64,000 nt of DNA from Neolentinus lepideus HHB14362 ss-1 (GCA_001632425.1 KV425638.1:4425-68424), one strand, 5' to 3'. Counted from the first letter of the stretch, positions 1 to 9,994 are shown. Numbers and translations: made by a program. Notes: generated from the sequence alone by a model not told the origin.

Positions 1-2
1 CC

Positions 3-899
3 CCCGCATTCTCATATGACCGCACCTCCGCTCTCGAGCGCATCGCGTCGCTCCGTATTCCTTGGCATCGTGATAAGGGCCAGGACTATGACTCGACTTT
101 CGTGTACCTCGGTCTCCTCTGGGACATCGAATCCAAGACGGTCTGCTTACCTGAGAAGAAGCGTCTCAAATTCCTACTTCGGGTGGAGACCTTCCTGCAG
201 AAGTTCTCCAGGGCGCAGTGCCGGCTCGAGGATGTGATGAAAATACAGGGGTCACTCTGCCATATCGCCTTCGTTTATCAGGATGGTCGCTCTCATCTCC
301 CGAGCCTCTCGAGCTTCATCTCATCATTTGGGAATGATCGTTTCATGGTACGCTACCCTCCCCGCTCTATGATCACGGACCTCCGATGGTGGGCGGAACA
401 ACTCGCGATCATGAACGTGTTGCGTTCTCTTCGAGATACGGGTCCCCTTGTCGATCACAAGATTTTCGTGGACGCATCGACTGACTGGGGCATAGGTGTC
501 ACTTGGGGTGACAGATGGGACGCATGGCAGACAAGGGATGGCTGGCGTCCCCGTTTTCGGGACATTGGCTGGCTCGAGGGTGTCGCCGTAGAGCTGGTCA
601 TCTATATGCTAGAGGAGCAGGGCATCGAGAATACCTCGATCCTGGTCCACTCAGACAATCAAGGCATCATTGGCGCCTTCGATAAGGGTCGTAGCCGCAA
701 CTTTGAGGTGAACCTCTCAATTCGGAGGGCCGCGGTTGTGCTTGCAGCCCGCAATATTTCTTTATTCCTAGAATATGTCGAGTCGGAGAAGAACCCCGCA
801 GACCGCATCTCGCGCGGAGATCTGGGCGCGGTGGTGGATCATATCCGCTCTCGCTTCAAGCTCCCGGAGGAGCTGCGTCACTTCTTGAAACATGTATAG
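3..899 (+). CDS. Ngaro/DIRS-class retroelement: RT C-terminal part and RNase H (5' partial)
   Basis: The frame is open from base 3, so the protein enters from outside the window. It carries the end of a reverse transcriptase palm/thumb region (YLGLLWDIE near 102-128) followed by an RNase H fold with the expected acidic residues: D in VDAS (about 468-479), E in GVAVEL, D in HSDNQG and D in NPAD near the end. The order RT, RNase H and then a separate tyrosine recombinase is that of Ngaro-type DIRS elements, which are known from basidiomycetes. The frame stops at 897-899. A possible GT-AG intron at 894-951 would extend it only a few codons, so this ORF and the recombinase are either separate or joined through a frameshift. 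It may be a decayed or a live copy; the 5' end is unseen. Confidence 0.85.
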   Translation, partial: PAFSYDRTSALERIASLRIPWHRDKGQDYDSTFVYLGLLWDIESKTVCLPEKKRLKFLLRVETFLQKFSRAQCRLEDVMKIQGSLCHIAFVYQDGRSHLPSLSSFISSFGNDRFMVRYPPRSMITDLRWWAEQLAIMNVLRSLRDTGPLVDHKIFVDASTDWGIGVTWGDRWDAWQTRDGWRPRFRDIGWLEGVAVELVIYMLEEQGIENTSILVHSDNQGIIGAFDKGRSRNFEVNLSIRRAAVVLAARNISLFLEYVESEKNPADRISRGDLGAVVDHIRSRFKLPEELRHFLKHV

Positions 900-988
900 G
901 TTGGATCTCGGGCTTTGTCCACCCCCCCTTGTACTGACCTCGCATTTGCAGGTTCCGCCGCCATCATGAGGCGGCAGAACATTCTGTC

Positions 989-2281
989 GTGGGTACCAGC
1001 AAGGTGCATGAACCCGCTACAGCCTTGCCTGAGCCTGCAGGGCAGCCGCTGGTCCTCGCACCACCGCGCTTGTCTGGTATTCGAAGAGGTCGCAAACCGC
1101 GGGCGGACTGCGACATTGCCCCCAGCCCCTTTCGTCCTCACCTCGCTGCTGCTGATCGGCTGCGCGCGTGGACAGCACCCTATTCCAAGCTGCATGACTC
1201 CCAGCTTCGTCGGGAACTTCCCCCCTTGCTGGCTGACGCTGTACAATCTCTACTATTTGCGGCGCTGGAGCCGTCAACACGCACTACATATGGGGCTGGC
1301 CTCCTCAGGTTTCATCAGTTCTGTAACAACCAGGGGATCCCGGAGGTCTCCAGGATGCCGGCGTCCAAGTATCTGCTGGCTGGCTTCATTACCTATCATG
1401 CTGGTTCAGTTTCAGGTGGGACTCTGTCTGCGTGGCTATCGGGTTTGCATGCTTGGCATGACTCTAACGACGCACCCTGGCTGGGTGATTCTCGCTATGT
1501 CTCACTCATCCGAACCTCTGCCTCTAAACGCGCTCCATCCTCCTCTCGCCGCAAGCAACGTCCCCCTGTCACCATTGAACACCTCCTAGCTCTGGAGCTC
1601 TGGCTTAACCTCTCAGACCCTCGAGACTGTGCTGTCTACGCCGTTGCTCTGGTTGCATTCTGGGGCTGCTGTCGTCTTGGAGAATTGACTGTCCCTTCCC
1701 TCTCTGCCTTTGATCGCCGCCGCCACGTTTGTCGCGGCACCTCGCCCTCATTCAAGTCTCTCTCAGGTGGCATCGAGTCTGCTTACTTCCACATTCCTTT
1801 TGGTAAGGTGGAAAAGGAGTCCGGGGCTCGGATCCTGTTGACTGGCCGTGCTCATCTTTGCCCTGTCCGGGCACTACGGCGCCACCTTGAGGTCAGCCCG
1901 CGTGTCCCTGATTCAGCCCCCCTCTTTGCCTTTGCAACGTCGGACAGAGGCTGGGTGCCTTTGACGAAGTCGGCGTTCCTTGCCCGTTGCAAGGAGGCTT
2001 GGGACCCCCTCCAGCTGTCAAATGTCTCAGGCCACAGCTTCCGTATTGGCGGCACCACCGAGCTCCTCCTCGCAGGTGTCCCTCCCGAGACCGTGGCCGC
2101 TCAAGGTCGTTGGAAGTCACTCGCTTTCCTGTTGTACTGGCGGCACCTGGAAGACCTTCTCCCCCTCACTATCTCTAGATCGTATGATAAGTCCCGTATT
2201 ATTTCCTTGAAGGCTGATTTCGAGGCCTATCGCATTCGTAATAATCTCCCTGCTGATGTTTCCGCCGCTGTTGTTCTTTAG
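989..2281 (+). CDS. Tyrosine recombinase of the Ngaro-like element
   Basis: A 430-residue ORF without introns. A core-binding region (STRTTYGAGLLRFHQF near residue 95) is followed by a catalytic domain with the tyrosine-recombinase signature: Arg in CCRLGEL (about residue 229), HSFR in GHSFRIGG (about 348), Trp in GRWKS, and the presumed nucleophile Tyr in LLYWRH (about 382). This enzyme would integrate the circular cDNA of a DIRS-class element. It lies 90 bp after the RNase H ORF, in another frame. Frame 2 is open upstream to at least 953, so the true start could lie before the ATG used here. All key residues look present, so the copy may be recent. Confidence 0.88.
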   Translation: MGTSKVHEPATALPEPAGQPLVLAPPRLSGIRRGRKPRADCDIAPSPFRPHLAAADRLRAWTAPYSKLHDSQLRRELPPLLADAVQSLLFAALEPSTRTTYGAGLLRFHQFCNNQGIPEVSRMPASKYLLAGFITYHAGSVSGGTLSAWLSGLHAWHDSNDAPWLGDSRYVSLIRTSASKRAPSSSRRKQRPPVTIEHLLALELWLNLSDPRDCAVYAVALVAFWGCCRLGELTVPSLSAFDRRRHVCRGTSPSFKSLSGGIESAYFHIPFGKVEKESGARILLTGRAHLCPVRALRRHLEVSPRVPDSAPLFAFATSDRGWVPLTKSAFLARCKEAWDPLQLSNVSGHSFRIGGTTELLLAGVPPETVAAQGRWKSLAFLLYWRHLEDLLPLTISRSYDKSRIISLKADFEAYRIRNNLPADVSAAVVL

Positions 2282-2836
2282 TTGCTATGCCCGCTATGCC
2301 TGTGTTGCATCATGACGCTCTGCTTTAGTTGTTGTGCTCGTGCCCGTGCTGTGTTGTTGTGTTCTGTGTTTGCAAATGTCTGTGGTGTTGTATTCGCATA
2401 CGGTGTATTCTCGTGTATCCTGCGTGCTATGTCAGGTGTATATGCTTTGCGGAGCCTTGTCTCTGGGTTGGGGTAGCGGTTTCGGCCTTGGGCCGAAACC
2501 CGGCTGTTGTGAGCCTGCGGCTCTGGTTTGGTGTAGCCCGGGTTTCGTCCCGCAGCAGAAACAACACGTTTCTGGCCACCCATCGCGCTCAGAGCCTCGG
2601 TGCGGATTCCGATTGGCCGCCACCCGTCGGTGGTTTTCAGCCACATCGGCATCTCGACGGCCCGACGGCCCCCGGCCGTCGCCGCACCGACCTCTCCCCC
2701 AACCCACCGAAATCGTACCCAACATTGCGTGAAGTCGATTTCGTGTGCGTCTGCATTTCGAGCATCTGCTCGCTAAGTACAGTTCTACCTGTCTCTTTCC
2801 TCGCTCTCTGCCCACACCCTAGCTTGGTTAGTGCAT
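2282..2836 (+). repeat. Ngaro-like element 3' terminal region
   Basis: There is no convincing gene here. Roughly 2520-2836 reappears in reverse complement at 26855-27610, broken by a small insertion, which marks it as the mobile terminal part of the element. The right edge is inferred at about 2836, because from about 2838 the sequence matches the array unit seen again at 11521 and 20650. Ngaro elements carry split direct repeats rather than LTRs; I could not resolve the individual A/B repeats by eye. Confidence 0.6.
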
Positions 2837-3027
2837 ATGGTCAAATCTCTGAGTAGATCACAGGGTCAGGTCTTCAGGTCTTGACAAGAATATCTGGTCG
2901 AGCAAGCAGCATTTGATAAGAATCAGCGCAGATTTTTTATTCTTAGTCTAAGCTGCTCAAGGCTGCGGATATATGCGCGCATTGAGACCTATCTATGATA
3001 TTAGCACCCGTATTCGTAGTAGTTGTA

Positions 3028-3093
3028 AAATGGAATCCAACGGTAGAACAAAGACGCGTATCTTCTACTCCATTAGGCGGTCAAAGAGTGCCA
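3028..3093 (+). promoter_or_regulatory. Conserved proximal element upstream of A genes (copy 1)
   Basis: An AATGGAATC..GGTAGAA stretch, then AAGACGCGTATCTTCTACTC, then TTAGGCGGTCAAAG. Related copies lie at about 6549-6605, 11759-11815, 14633-14690, 15903-15960, 20897-20960 and 22886-22945, always about 80-150 bp before the A gene start. Type I copies keep ACGCGT; type II copies read AAGCGTACCTTCTATTCC. It is probably the core promoter of the A family; a TATA-like GATATAA or GATAAAG follows in several copies. Confidence 0.45.
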
Positions 3094-3172
3094 TGCCACG
3101 CTCGGCGCACAGGAACCACGCACCAACAACCGTCAACAAAGCTTGACTTCGTTCCACCTCTCACAGTGTGGC

Positions 3173-3330
3173 AGACCACAGAGTATCTATACTCTTGACC
3201 TTGACGTTGAAGTCCCCTCGTTGTTGTCCTTCGTCTGAAGTCATTGTCTCAAAGAGTGTCCTGAGTCGCTGGGAGTGCCCGATTGTCGAAAGCCGAGGAA
3301 CTTGATAGGTACCGTATACTTAGCTAGATG
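3173..3330 (+). pseudogene. Family A, subtype I, degenerate copy (Apsi1)
   Basis: It aligns with the start of the intact subtype I gene at 21057, but the ATG has become GTG (AGTGTGGCAGACC), a short TATCTATACTCTT stretch is inserted, and the reading frame is lost. The following exon-2 and exon-3 equivalents are not recognisable. The upstream element and the B gene downstream remain in the usual places. It shares the insertion with the copy at 11903, so the damage predates that macro-duplication. Confidence 0.65.
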
Positions 3331-3825
3331 ATGGTAGTAGAAATCGAGAGGATGTCGGCTAGCGCAGTGAATTGAGGGCCTCCTGTGACCGAGGGACGGT
3401 AGTGGGATGATCGAGTGTTGATGATGGTCGCTGAGTTAATGGTCGCTATTTGATGTACAAGACTTCATAACTATTATCTTCGGTCGTGAAGAGCCGGGCG
3501 CTGAGCATTGCGCGAACAATGTCTGTGTCAGCAGTTCACTCCCTTTAAAGACTGAATATCTAGCCTCTGAAAAATTTCGTTATGCTGCACGACGGAAATG
3601 CTGTATAAATACTGTACTACCTTACCGCCAGTTATCAATAGCACTTAGCATATGATTGGAAACTTTCACCGTCCCCAAGCTGACAAAGGTCATTGTGCCA
3701 CCCCGGAAGCGGTCGGCTCGGCTCGGGAAGCTGGCCTTCAGCCATCAGCGGAGTCAAAAATTCACATATTTGAACCGTACCACCAGCATCATCGTCCATC
3801 CATTCGCCTACTCATCTTTACTATC

Positions 3826-4442
3826 ATGGCACCGTCCCGGACTTCGCAGTCTTCCTCAACCACTCAGTCAAAGAAAGACAAGGTGACTAAACGGAAAGCC
3901 ACTGTGAAAGAGCCGCCGAAGGTTCAGGCCGGTATCCAACTGGTCGCGCCGCTGAAGAGGTGGCAGAGGAGTAAGGTATCGTGTTAGTGTCTACATCCAC
4001 ATAATCTCGCTACTTATCGTATGTTTTCAGAAGGCCAAGATACCTCTGTCCAGATACATCGAAGCGAGGGTGGCACCCTGCCTCTACGGAGTGGCATCCT
4101 ACATCATGAGAACGGAGCCTCAGTCCGTGAGTAACGCTCGGAATACTCTTGAGTAGAGATCGCTGATAATGTATGATGAATCCACAGACGGCTAGCCACG
4201 CCGAGCACCGTCTACAGCACGGGCTCTTCTTGCATGAAAATGGGCAGATCCACGCTCAGCGCGAGGAGACACCGATGCCCGATACGAACGACGATGCTTG
4301 GGATTGGATGCCAGATGAAGAGGATCTCGATGTCAAGACTACGTCGGCTACCGAAGCAGACATAAACCTTGAATCGAGCCCGCCTCTCAAGCATCAGGGC
4401 AGGAACACTGTTCGTTTCCCGTCAGTCATTGGATCTGAGTGA
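3826..4442 (+). CDS. Family B, subtype I protein (B1), 166 aa, function unknown
   Basis: Exons 3826-3975, 4031-4126 and 4188-4442; both introns are phase 0 and the frame closes exactly. The start MAPSRTS follows the spacing of the other copies. The protein has a Ser/Thr/Lys-rich basic N-terminus (KKDKVTKRKATVKE), an IQLVAPLKRWQRSK block, a 32-codon central exon with IPLSRYIEARVAPCL, and an acidic C-terminal half (DAWDWMPDEEDLD). There is no signal peptide or membrane span. I do not recognise the family. The basic-then-acidic layout suggests a soluble, perhaps nuclear, protein, but that is a guess. No TATA box is visible, unlike subtype II copies. Confidence 0.7.
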
Positions 4443-5365
4443 ACCAATTGTGAGTAGCTCCATTTCTTAATGTGCGGCTTTCTCTTACATTACTGTTGAT
4501 CAACCGGCCCATAGAAACACTCAAGGGAGGCAGCGGCAGGACGAGAGTTGAGACATGGAATAGGGTATGGCCAGATGTCGAAATTTGGGTGTAAAGTGTC
4601 ATACGACGAGGATTCTCTTATCTACTGCATCTATAATCTTTCGAGGCATGTATGTGATTGCTACTCACGGATACAGATGTCTATCGAACCCTATCTGCCC
4701 ATCATCCCATTCGAGAGCTTCCATCATGCATCTACATTGAGATAATGATCGCTGTCCAGCACAGCGGAAGGGTGCTGCACTCTGGATGGCGAACGATTTC
4801 TAAGCACATCAGAACAGTAGGCTATGAAGCAATGAAGTTTGGGCTTGAAGCGTGAAGACCAGACAGCTCGCCGCGAAGAACTTCACCACAGACCAGACGT
4901 AGGAGTACACAGGAATATTGGCTGCATGCCTTCACCTGCAGGCAGTTTGTGGGTCCATGTGTAAATTCGCAGTACATAACATTCCGTGCACCGGGGTGGC
5001 TAGGGTCCTTTCCCTTTGGCATCAGAGCTTTGTTGCGAGCGATTACAAAACCACAATATCATCAACATTAATGGCTCTCGAGATTATATGCTAGCCTACT
5101 AGCGGGTAATCAAGGTATTGCACACAAATACTACACTCGAGCGTCAAAATTGGGCATCGGTACAGAATACAATAAAGAAACTGTTAGTCAATGTTTAGGA
5201 CTGTGCACATGTAGCTTGGACGCCAGCGCTTGTTGCGCGTCGCGTCGCTACTTGTCATCCGAGCGAGCGGATCTGACATCGCTCGACAATAGTCCAAATG
5301 TCATCCGGAATGTTGTCTAATTGCTCCAGCCACGACGTCCATAATATTATGTAAAGTGTCTACTA
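4443..5365. other. Spacer after B1, no gene seen
   Basis: It holds the downstream spacer shared with 13170-13790 and 21620-22050. A segment at about 5142-5363 is nearly identical to 15000-15222, directly after the assembly gap. Short ORFs here are not conserved between copies. Confidence 0.6.
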
Positions 5366-5884
5366 CAGTCGACTCTCTCATAACCCATACGGGTCCGTGG
5401 ACGTCCCCAAGTATGGGTTATTGCAGAGTATGGGTTGCGAGAGAGGTCATTAAAATATCATTAAAATACAAATTATATATATACAAAAATAATACTATTA
5501 GAAGGTTCTATAATATCATGAATGAATGTTTCGAGCAAAGTAATCAGTAATCTGGCATCGAGAATATCCACGTGACTTCCTCGTCTGATATGGTGACATG
5601 AAGGGTGGCAAGCAGCATCTGGTCCCTTCCGAGTATCATATCATATGAGTTTCGGCTGTAGAACTAATATTTCTGGTCTATTGTCGCATCAAGTATAGTA
5701 AATTTTACCCAAAATGGAATAAATGTATGGGTTATGATTGGCTGAGAAGCCATGGGTTATGGAGTATTACAGAGATATGGGTTGTCACGTAAATTAATTA
5801 GGAACCAACTTGGTGGACGCAAAAATGTATGGGTTAGAGCAGAGTATGGGTTGTTAGAGAGATGGGTTATGAGAGAGTCGACTG
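5366..5884. mobile_element. Non-autonomous Tc1/mariner-like MITE (TA target site)
   Basis: A 519 bp element with perfect 23 bp terminal inverted repeats beginning CAGTCGACTCTCTCATAACC. It is flanked by TA at 5364-5365 and 5885-5886. The paralogous site near 15220 lacks it (TCTACTAGTACATAAG), giving a natural empty site. The interior is AT-rich with many short ATGGGTT sub-terminal repeats and no transposase ORF. TIR sequence and TA duplication fit pogo/Tc1-type elements; the autonomous partner is not in the window. Confidence 0.85.
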
Positions 5885-6071
5885 TACTACATATAAGTAT
5901 TGTATTACACCTGCGATGCGAGTTTGATCTCCATCAGCTGACAGATTGGCTATCATACAAAGAATCCTGAAACCAAGCAATGTGGGTTCCCAGCAATATT
6001 TTCCTGAGCGCTAGCAGACCTCGGGTTGTAGTTTGCAAGTGGGGTGGGCTGGAAACGGCCGAGAACGCATG

Positions 6072-6130
6072 CATGTGACTTTCTTTGTGGCGCGTACCTA
6101 GGCGCGTGTACGCGTATAGGGGCTATTGAT
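6072..6130 (+). promoter_or_regulatory. Conserved upstream block X, copy 1
   Basis: A CATGTGACTTTCTTTGTGG half and an ACGCGTATAGGGGCTATTGA half, separated by a CG-rich stretch with a CGCGTACCTAGGCGCG-type palindrome. It lies about 570 bp upstream of A2. It is preserved in all six modules that retain the region, although flanks diverge. ACGCGT is the MCB-type motif and CACGTG (in other copies) an E-box core. Confidence 0.5.
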
Positions 6131-6695
6131 TTTCTGCGCGGCACTCCTGCACTCTTAACTTGGACAAACACCACATCGAGTACTCCTAAATCAGGACTGT
6201 ACCTTTTCAGAAACGAATACCGACGCAAGGTTCATCGAAACTATAAAGACAAGCTCGCACAGCGGTGGCACGACGAAATCACCGAGGCTTGGATTACCCT
6301 GTGCATGAAAGAAACGGGAGAAATGGGTTATATCGGAGAGGTTCAATTTATTAAGATCTACCCAAATCACGACGCAGCAGCTGCTCACGAAACAACGATC
6401 ACATTGTTATGACGGCCATGGAGGTCCAGGAAAATCCATGTAGATCCTTCGACCGCATTCCTTGTATATTGAATTACACCTAAACTCAAGATGTAAATGA
6501 CAAACTACAGCCACAGTGATTTGTCCATATCCGTAGTTGTTGTGAAATGGAATCAGTCGGCAGAAAGAAAGAAGCGTACCTTCTATTCCTTTAGGTGGTT
6601 AAAGGGAGTCGGGAAGTTGATAAAGCTCCGCAAGTATCAACAACTGTCAACAAACCGTCCTTGACCTCGTACCACCATCACCTAGATCTCTCGAA

Positions 6696-7297
6696 ATGTG
6701 CAACCCTCCACGATACTTGTACACTCCAGTGACGACTCCCTCCGGCTCCAAGCGCTTATATATGGGACGGGTCACCATCGCGAAGAACATATTAGGCCTG
6801 TTGGAGTGTCCGATTGAGGATAGCCGAGGGAACTGGCAGACGCCCAGATGGCCGTTGAACAGCTACAGAAAACGGCCGGTGAATGGAAATTACCATGTAT
6901 GTTCCTTTTATCTGTGCCATGCTCAATGTCTAACCATTTAACTTGAAGTTATGGATACCCCTCGGACGATTTGTCGATTATCAGAAAATCCCCACTATCG
7001 ACGAGACGTTAATGGATAGTGCTAGCGGTCGGCTAGTATTCGTGAGTGACATATCGACCTAACATTTCTTTGTGATCTTAACAGCGCGAGAATGCCTAGG
7101 ATCTGGAGAGGATGGAGAGCGTGTATGTGCCCGAGAAGAAAGGGAGAAAAGAGACGAAGAAGAGACCGGATACTAAGCATTTGTCGGTTCATGGAACCAC
7201 CAAAAACGTAGTGTCAAGATCTCCCTTCAACCCGCGGGAAGTCAACACCCTACCTTTCCCTAGCCATGAGGAACATGCACAATCCACTCACCAGTAG
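6696..7297 (+). CDS. Family A, subtype II protein (A2), 163 aa, function unknown
   Basis: Exons 6696-6896, 6949-7041 and 7100-7297; both introns are phase 0, with donors GTATGT and GTGAGT and acceptors GAAG and CCTAG. The start is MCNPPRYLYTPV. Exon 1 carries MGRVTIAKNILG and SRGNWQTPRWPLN, which are conserved in every copy. The 31-codon exon 2 reads IPLGRFVDYQKIPTIDE. Exon 3 is lysine-rich (EKKGRKETKKRPDTKHL) and ends PSHEEHAQSTHQ. There is no signal peptide, membrane span or known domain. The exon layout matches family B. It is followed by B2 on the same strand, with 519 bp between them. This is the best-preserved A copy together with A4. Confidence 0.7.
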
Positions 7298-7755
7298 TCA
7301 GCAGTATGGGCCTAGAGGATGGGCCTAAGTATGTCTTCCTTGTTCATCTCACCCCTGGCTAAGCTGATGACATTCATAGTACATTGGGTTGGATGTCGAG
7401 ATTGTGATTCGAGTGAGAGTGGACTTGAGTGCCGGGGTGAAAGGGTCACTAAGAGATGTTGTTGGGCAATCAACTTGGAGCATGGAATCCGGTAAACACA
7501 CACACTCAGCCTATACATAATGTCGAGGATCGAGGATCGCATACGGGCCCGGGTTGAACTTCGTTAGACATAAAAAGAAAAAATTGCCATTTGGCTGCGT
7601 AAACACGCCATTGTTCATGAAGAGAAAGCATTACCGTCCATTACTGATAACTGTAGGGAGTTCGAAATTTGCAGTGGTTGCCAGGCCGACCAGCGCCATT
7701 GTCCCACAGCGGGCTGAGAAGCGGTCGATTCGGCTCGGCACGGTGCCGTTCATGG

Positions 7756-7763
7756 TATATAAA
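7756..7763 (+). promoter_or_regulatory. TATA box of B2
   Basis: TATATAAA, 54 bp before the B2 ATG. The same box is kept at 17117-17124 before B4 and at 23869-23876 before B5, which supports real promoters for subtype II B genes. Confidence 0.6.
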
Positions 7764-7816
7764 GGCTGCCACCGTCGTTCATTGGTTCATCCGTTCATCT
7801 ACTGGCCTCCGCCACT

Positions 7817-8409
7817 ATGTCAACGTCAAGTTCCTCCTGCAAGAAGGAAGAGACCGCCAGAGGGAGGACAAGCATCAGGGAGCCATCGGAGACTGGTATT
7901 TTGCTGGTCAAACCTTTGAAAGCATGGAATGGGTGCAAGGTACGTCTTCACCAGTTAGGTCTGGCCTGCACGTCTGATCACCAATGAAAGGTCAACATCC
8001 CACTCTCGCGATACATTGAAGCGAGGGTGATCCCCTGTTTAGATGGGGTAGCGTCCTGGATCATGGAGACCCCGCCGTTGTGGGTAAGTGATGCGTGCGA
8101 TGTTCCTGTAGCAGAGGTCACTGAACAGGTCATGACTGTGCCACAAACCTACAGGATCCAGACTGCGAGGAGTGCCGACGCATCCAGCGTGGTCTGTATA
8201 TGCATGCGAACGATCCTATTCCTACCGGGCAAGAGGGGACTCCTTTGACCAAGAACGACGACTTGGCGGGAGTTAGGGCACCCCACGAAGACGACCTCGG
8301 TGCCAAGTCTACGTCGGTTACCCAACCAAACATAAACCTGAAACCGAGTCCGGCTCTCGAGGACGAGAGCAAGAACACCATAGCCTCCTCATGCGATGAA
8401 TCCGGATGA
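7817..8409 (+). CDS. Family B, subtype II protein (B2), 156 aa, function unknown
   Basis: Exons 7817-7939, 7991-8083 and 8155-8409, phase 0 throughout. The N-terminus is MSTSSSSCKKEETARGRTS, then GILLVKPLKAWNGCK. The 31-codon central exon has IPLSRYIEARVIPCLDGVAS. The third exon opens with DPDCEECRRIQRG, a CxxC pair absent from subtype I. The C-terminal half is acidic and proline/serine-rich (APHEDDLGAKSTS). No known domain is recognised. The intron lengths (51 and 71 bp), the TATA box and the same-frame third exon length (85 codons including stop, as in B1) argue for a real gene. Confidence 0.72.
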
Positions 8410-9189
8410 ACGTGATAGAGTATGTCCGTTCGCGACGTAGCCCCAATCTATACTGAGCCTGTCTGTCCATAGGAAAATGGGTGGTCATAGGGCTTGGGCA
8501 ATGGGAAGATTGGATGGATGGAGATCGAGTGTTGGGGTCATGAAGATATCGTCATGTACGATACGCTATTGTTGTGGAAATTTGTGCTTCAATCACTTGA
8601 TGCAGTACTGTGCATACCTGTAGATGTCTGCTGAGCCCTCCGATTGACCTGTACCGTAGGTCCTGCTTTGCTCTGCGTGGGAGTACAACCGATAGTCCGT
8701 GATGGCTGGCGTAGAGAGTGTTCGAAGTGTGCTCTAGCGTAGTTGTATCATCATCCTAGCATATTCCAATGAACGAAATCTTAAGCCGATGGGTCGTGGA
8801 TATAAAACAGTCAGAGCTGGAAAACTGTAGACAGGACTTGACCGAACACTGAGAAGTACGGTTGCAAATCGTGGCGAACTCTATTTCTTATTCGGGATCA
8901 CTACTACCTTTCTGAATGCTGACTTCACCAGTGATACATCCCACTCTAAGGCTGATACTGAATTGTATTGCGGCGCTGCTACGTGGTTGTGCATTCTTCG
9001 TATCAAATGAAACTATTCCATTTGGTGCCTACTCGCAGATGCCAGTGAACTTGGGCTCGAACGATTCTACCACGGCTGAAATCGTGTCCGAATCAACTAG
9101 TGAAGGCCAAACCATGATTATCACAAGGCTGCGAGCCCAAAGAAGCCCACAGCACACTAGTACGTTGTATAATTTACTTTTCACCAGAC
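8410..9189. other. Spacer after B2, no gene seen
   Basis: It matches the spacer at 17760-18580 closely, with a conserved CATTCCAATGAACGAAAT..GGATATAAAACAGTC stretch that also occurs at about 24840-24890. The GGATATAAAA is TATA-like, but I see no conserved ORF behind it. Confidence 0.5.
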
Positions 9190-9890
9190 CCGCGTGACTG
9201 AACATTTGTGCGACGAAGCCAGGAAGCACGCATCCAAGACGCATCGCGGAGACAATGAATTCGCGACCTTTCTAAGGTCCTCCATCTCCTTCGACTTTTC
9301 CTTGAGCTTCCTGCTCCAGTCCGATTCGGACTTGTCACGCTCTTTCTCTAGAGCAGCGACTGTACGCAGTAGATCAGAAATCCTAGACTCATACTTCACT
9401 TCCGTGCTGCACAATAGTTGGGCCACTTCCTCCGCTGAGGTGAAGGTGCCTCTCGCACGAATGTCTTGCTTACGCTAGCTCCTTTCGTCCCGAAGGCTAA
9501 ATCTGAGGAGCTAAGACCCCGCTGCCCAATGAGCTGGACCGGATACCAAACAAAAATGCGATGAATGAGAGGCGTCTCCGTCGGGCTCATGCTATGTATG
9601 AATCACCACTGAAAAATAGGCATCGTACCCCCGATATCAGCGAAGTTACTTGCCATGCAAGCACACACGGCTAGGGCCCCCAGCTGAACAGAGCTGAGCT
9701 GAGAGGACCTGTCGAAACAGATGCTGAGAGGCTCGTGTGCGTATGGCTGGAAAGTCTCAGAAATTTGACTGGCGAGGGCAACAATGCCACCCATCAAGTA
9801 CCGAACGGCGTGGGATTCTACAATGATCAACGAGAGTGAGTCGGGTACCCACATTCCATTACTCCAAGTTGATGTATGACGCACGCCTAC
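9190..9890 (+). pseudogene. SMP-domain gene relic, plus-strand piece (copy 1)
   Basis: Scattered SMP-like peptides on the plus strand: DEARKHASKTH near 9217-9245 and LNRAELRG near 9687-9710, as in the repeats of the intact gene at 27990-30181. Frames are broken between them. A similar broken piece lies at 18590-19115. It is interrupted by an unrelated insertion at about 9250-9495. Confidence 0.55.
9250..9495 (-). pseudogene. Captured coiled-coil coding fragment
   Basis: The minus strand is open for about 80 codons and reads as a heptad-rich helix (STEVKYESRISDLLRTVAAL, then EKERDKSESDWSRK). The matching copy at 18612-18680 lacks it, so it is an insertion or a deletion difference. It resembles a piece of a long coiled-coil protein. 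No start, partner exons or flanking repeats were identified. Confidence 0.4.
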
Positions 9891-9994
9891 AGATGCAGCA
9901 AAGAAGCACGACTCTCATATACCTGGAGGTCATTGGGACCTAGAATTGTCTGCACATCTTAAAGTGATCCCTTCACCGGATCTCGGTGTCACAG

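Noticed and set aside
894..951. GT-AG intron joining RNase H and recombinase into one protein
   Set aside because: The splice would lead to an early stop, not into the recombinase frame; a longer intron to 970 would fit the frame but the acceptor is poor.
2282..2856. Several overlapping plus- and minus-strand ORFs after the recombinase
   Set aside because: They lie in the element terminal region, which recurs as non-coding relic sequence at 26855-27610.
5953..6228. Minus-strand ORF in the region-X segment, repeated in other modules
   Set aside because: Repetition follows from the DNA duplication; frames differ between copies.
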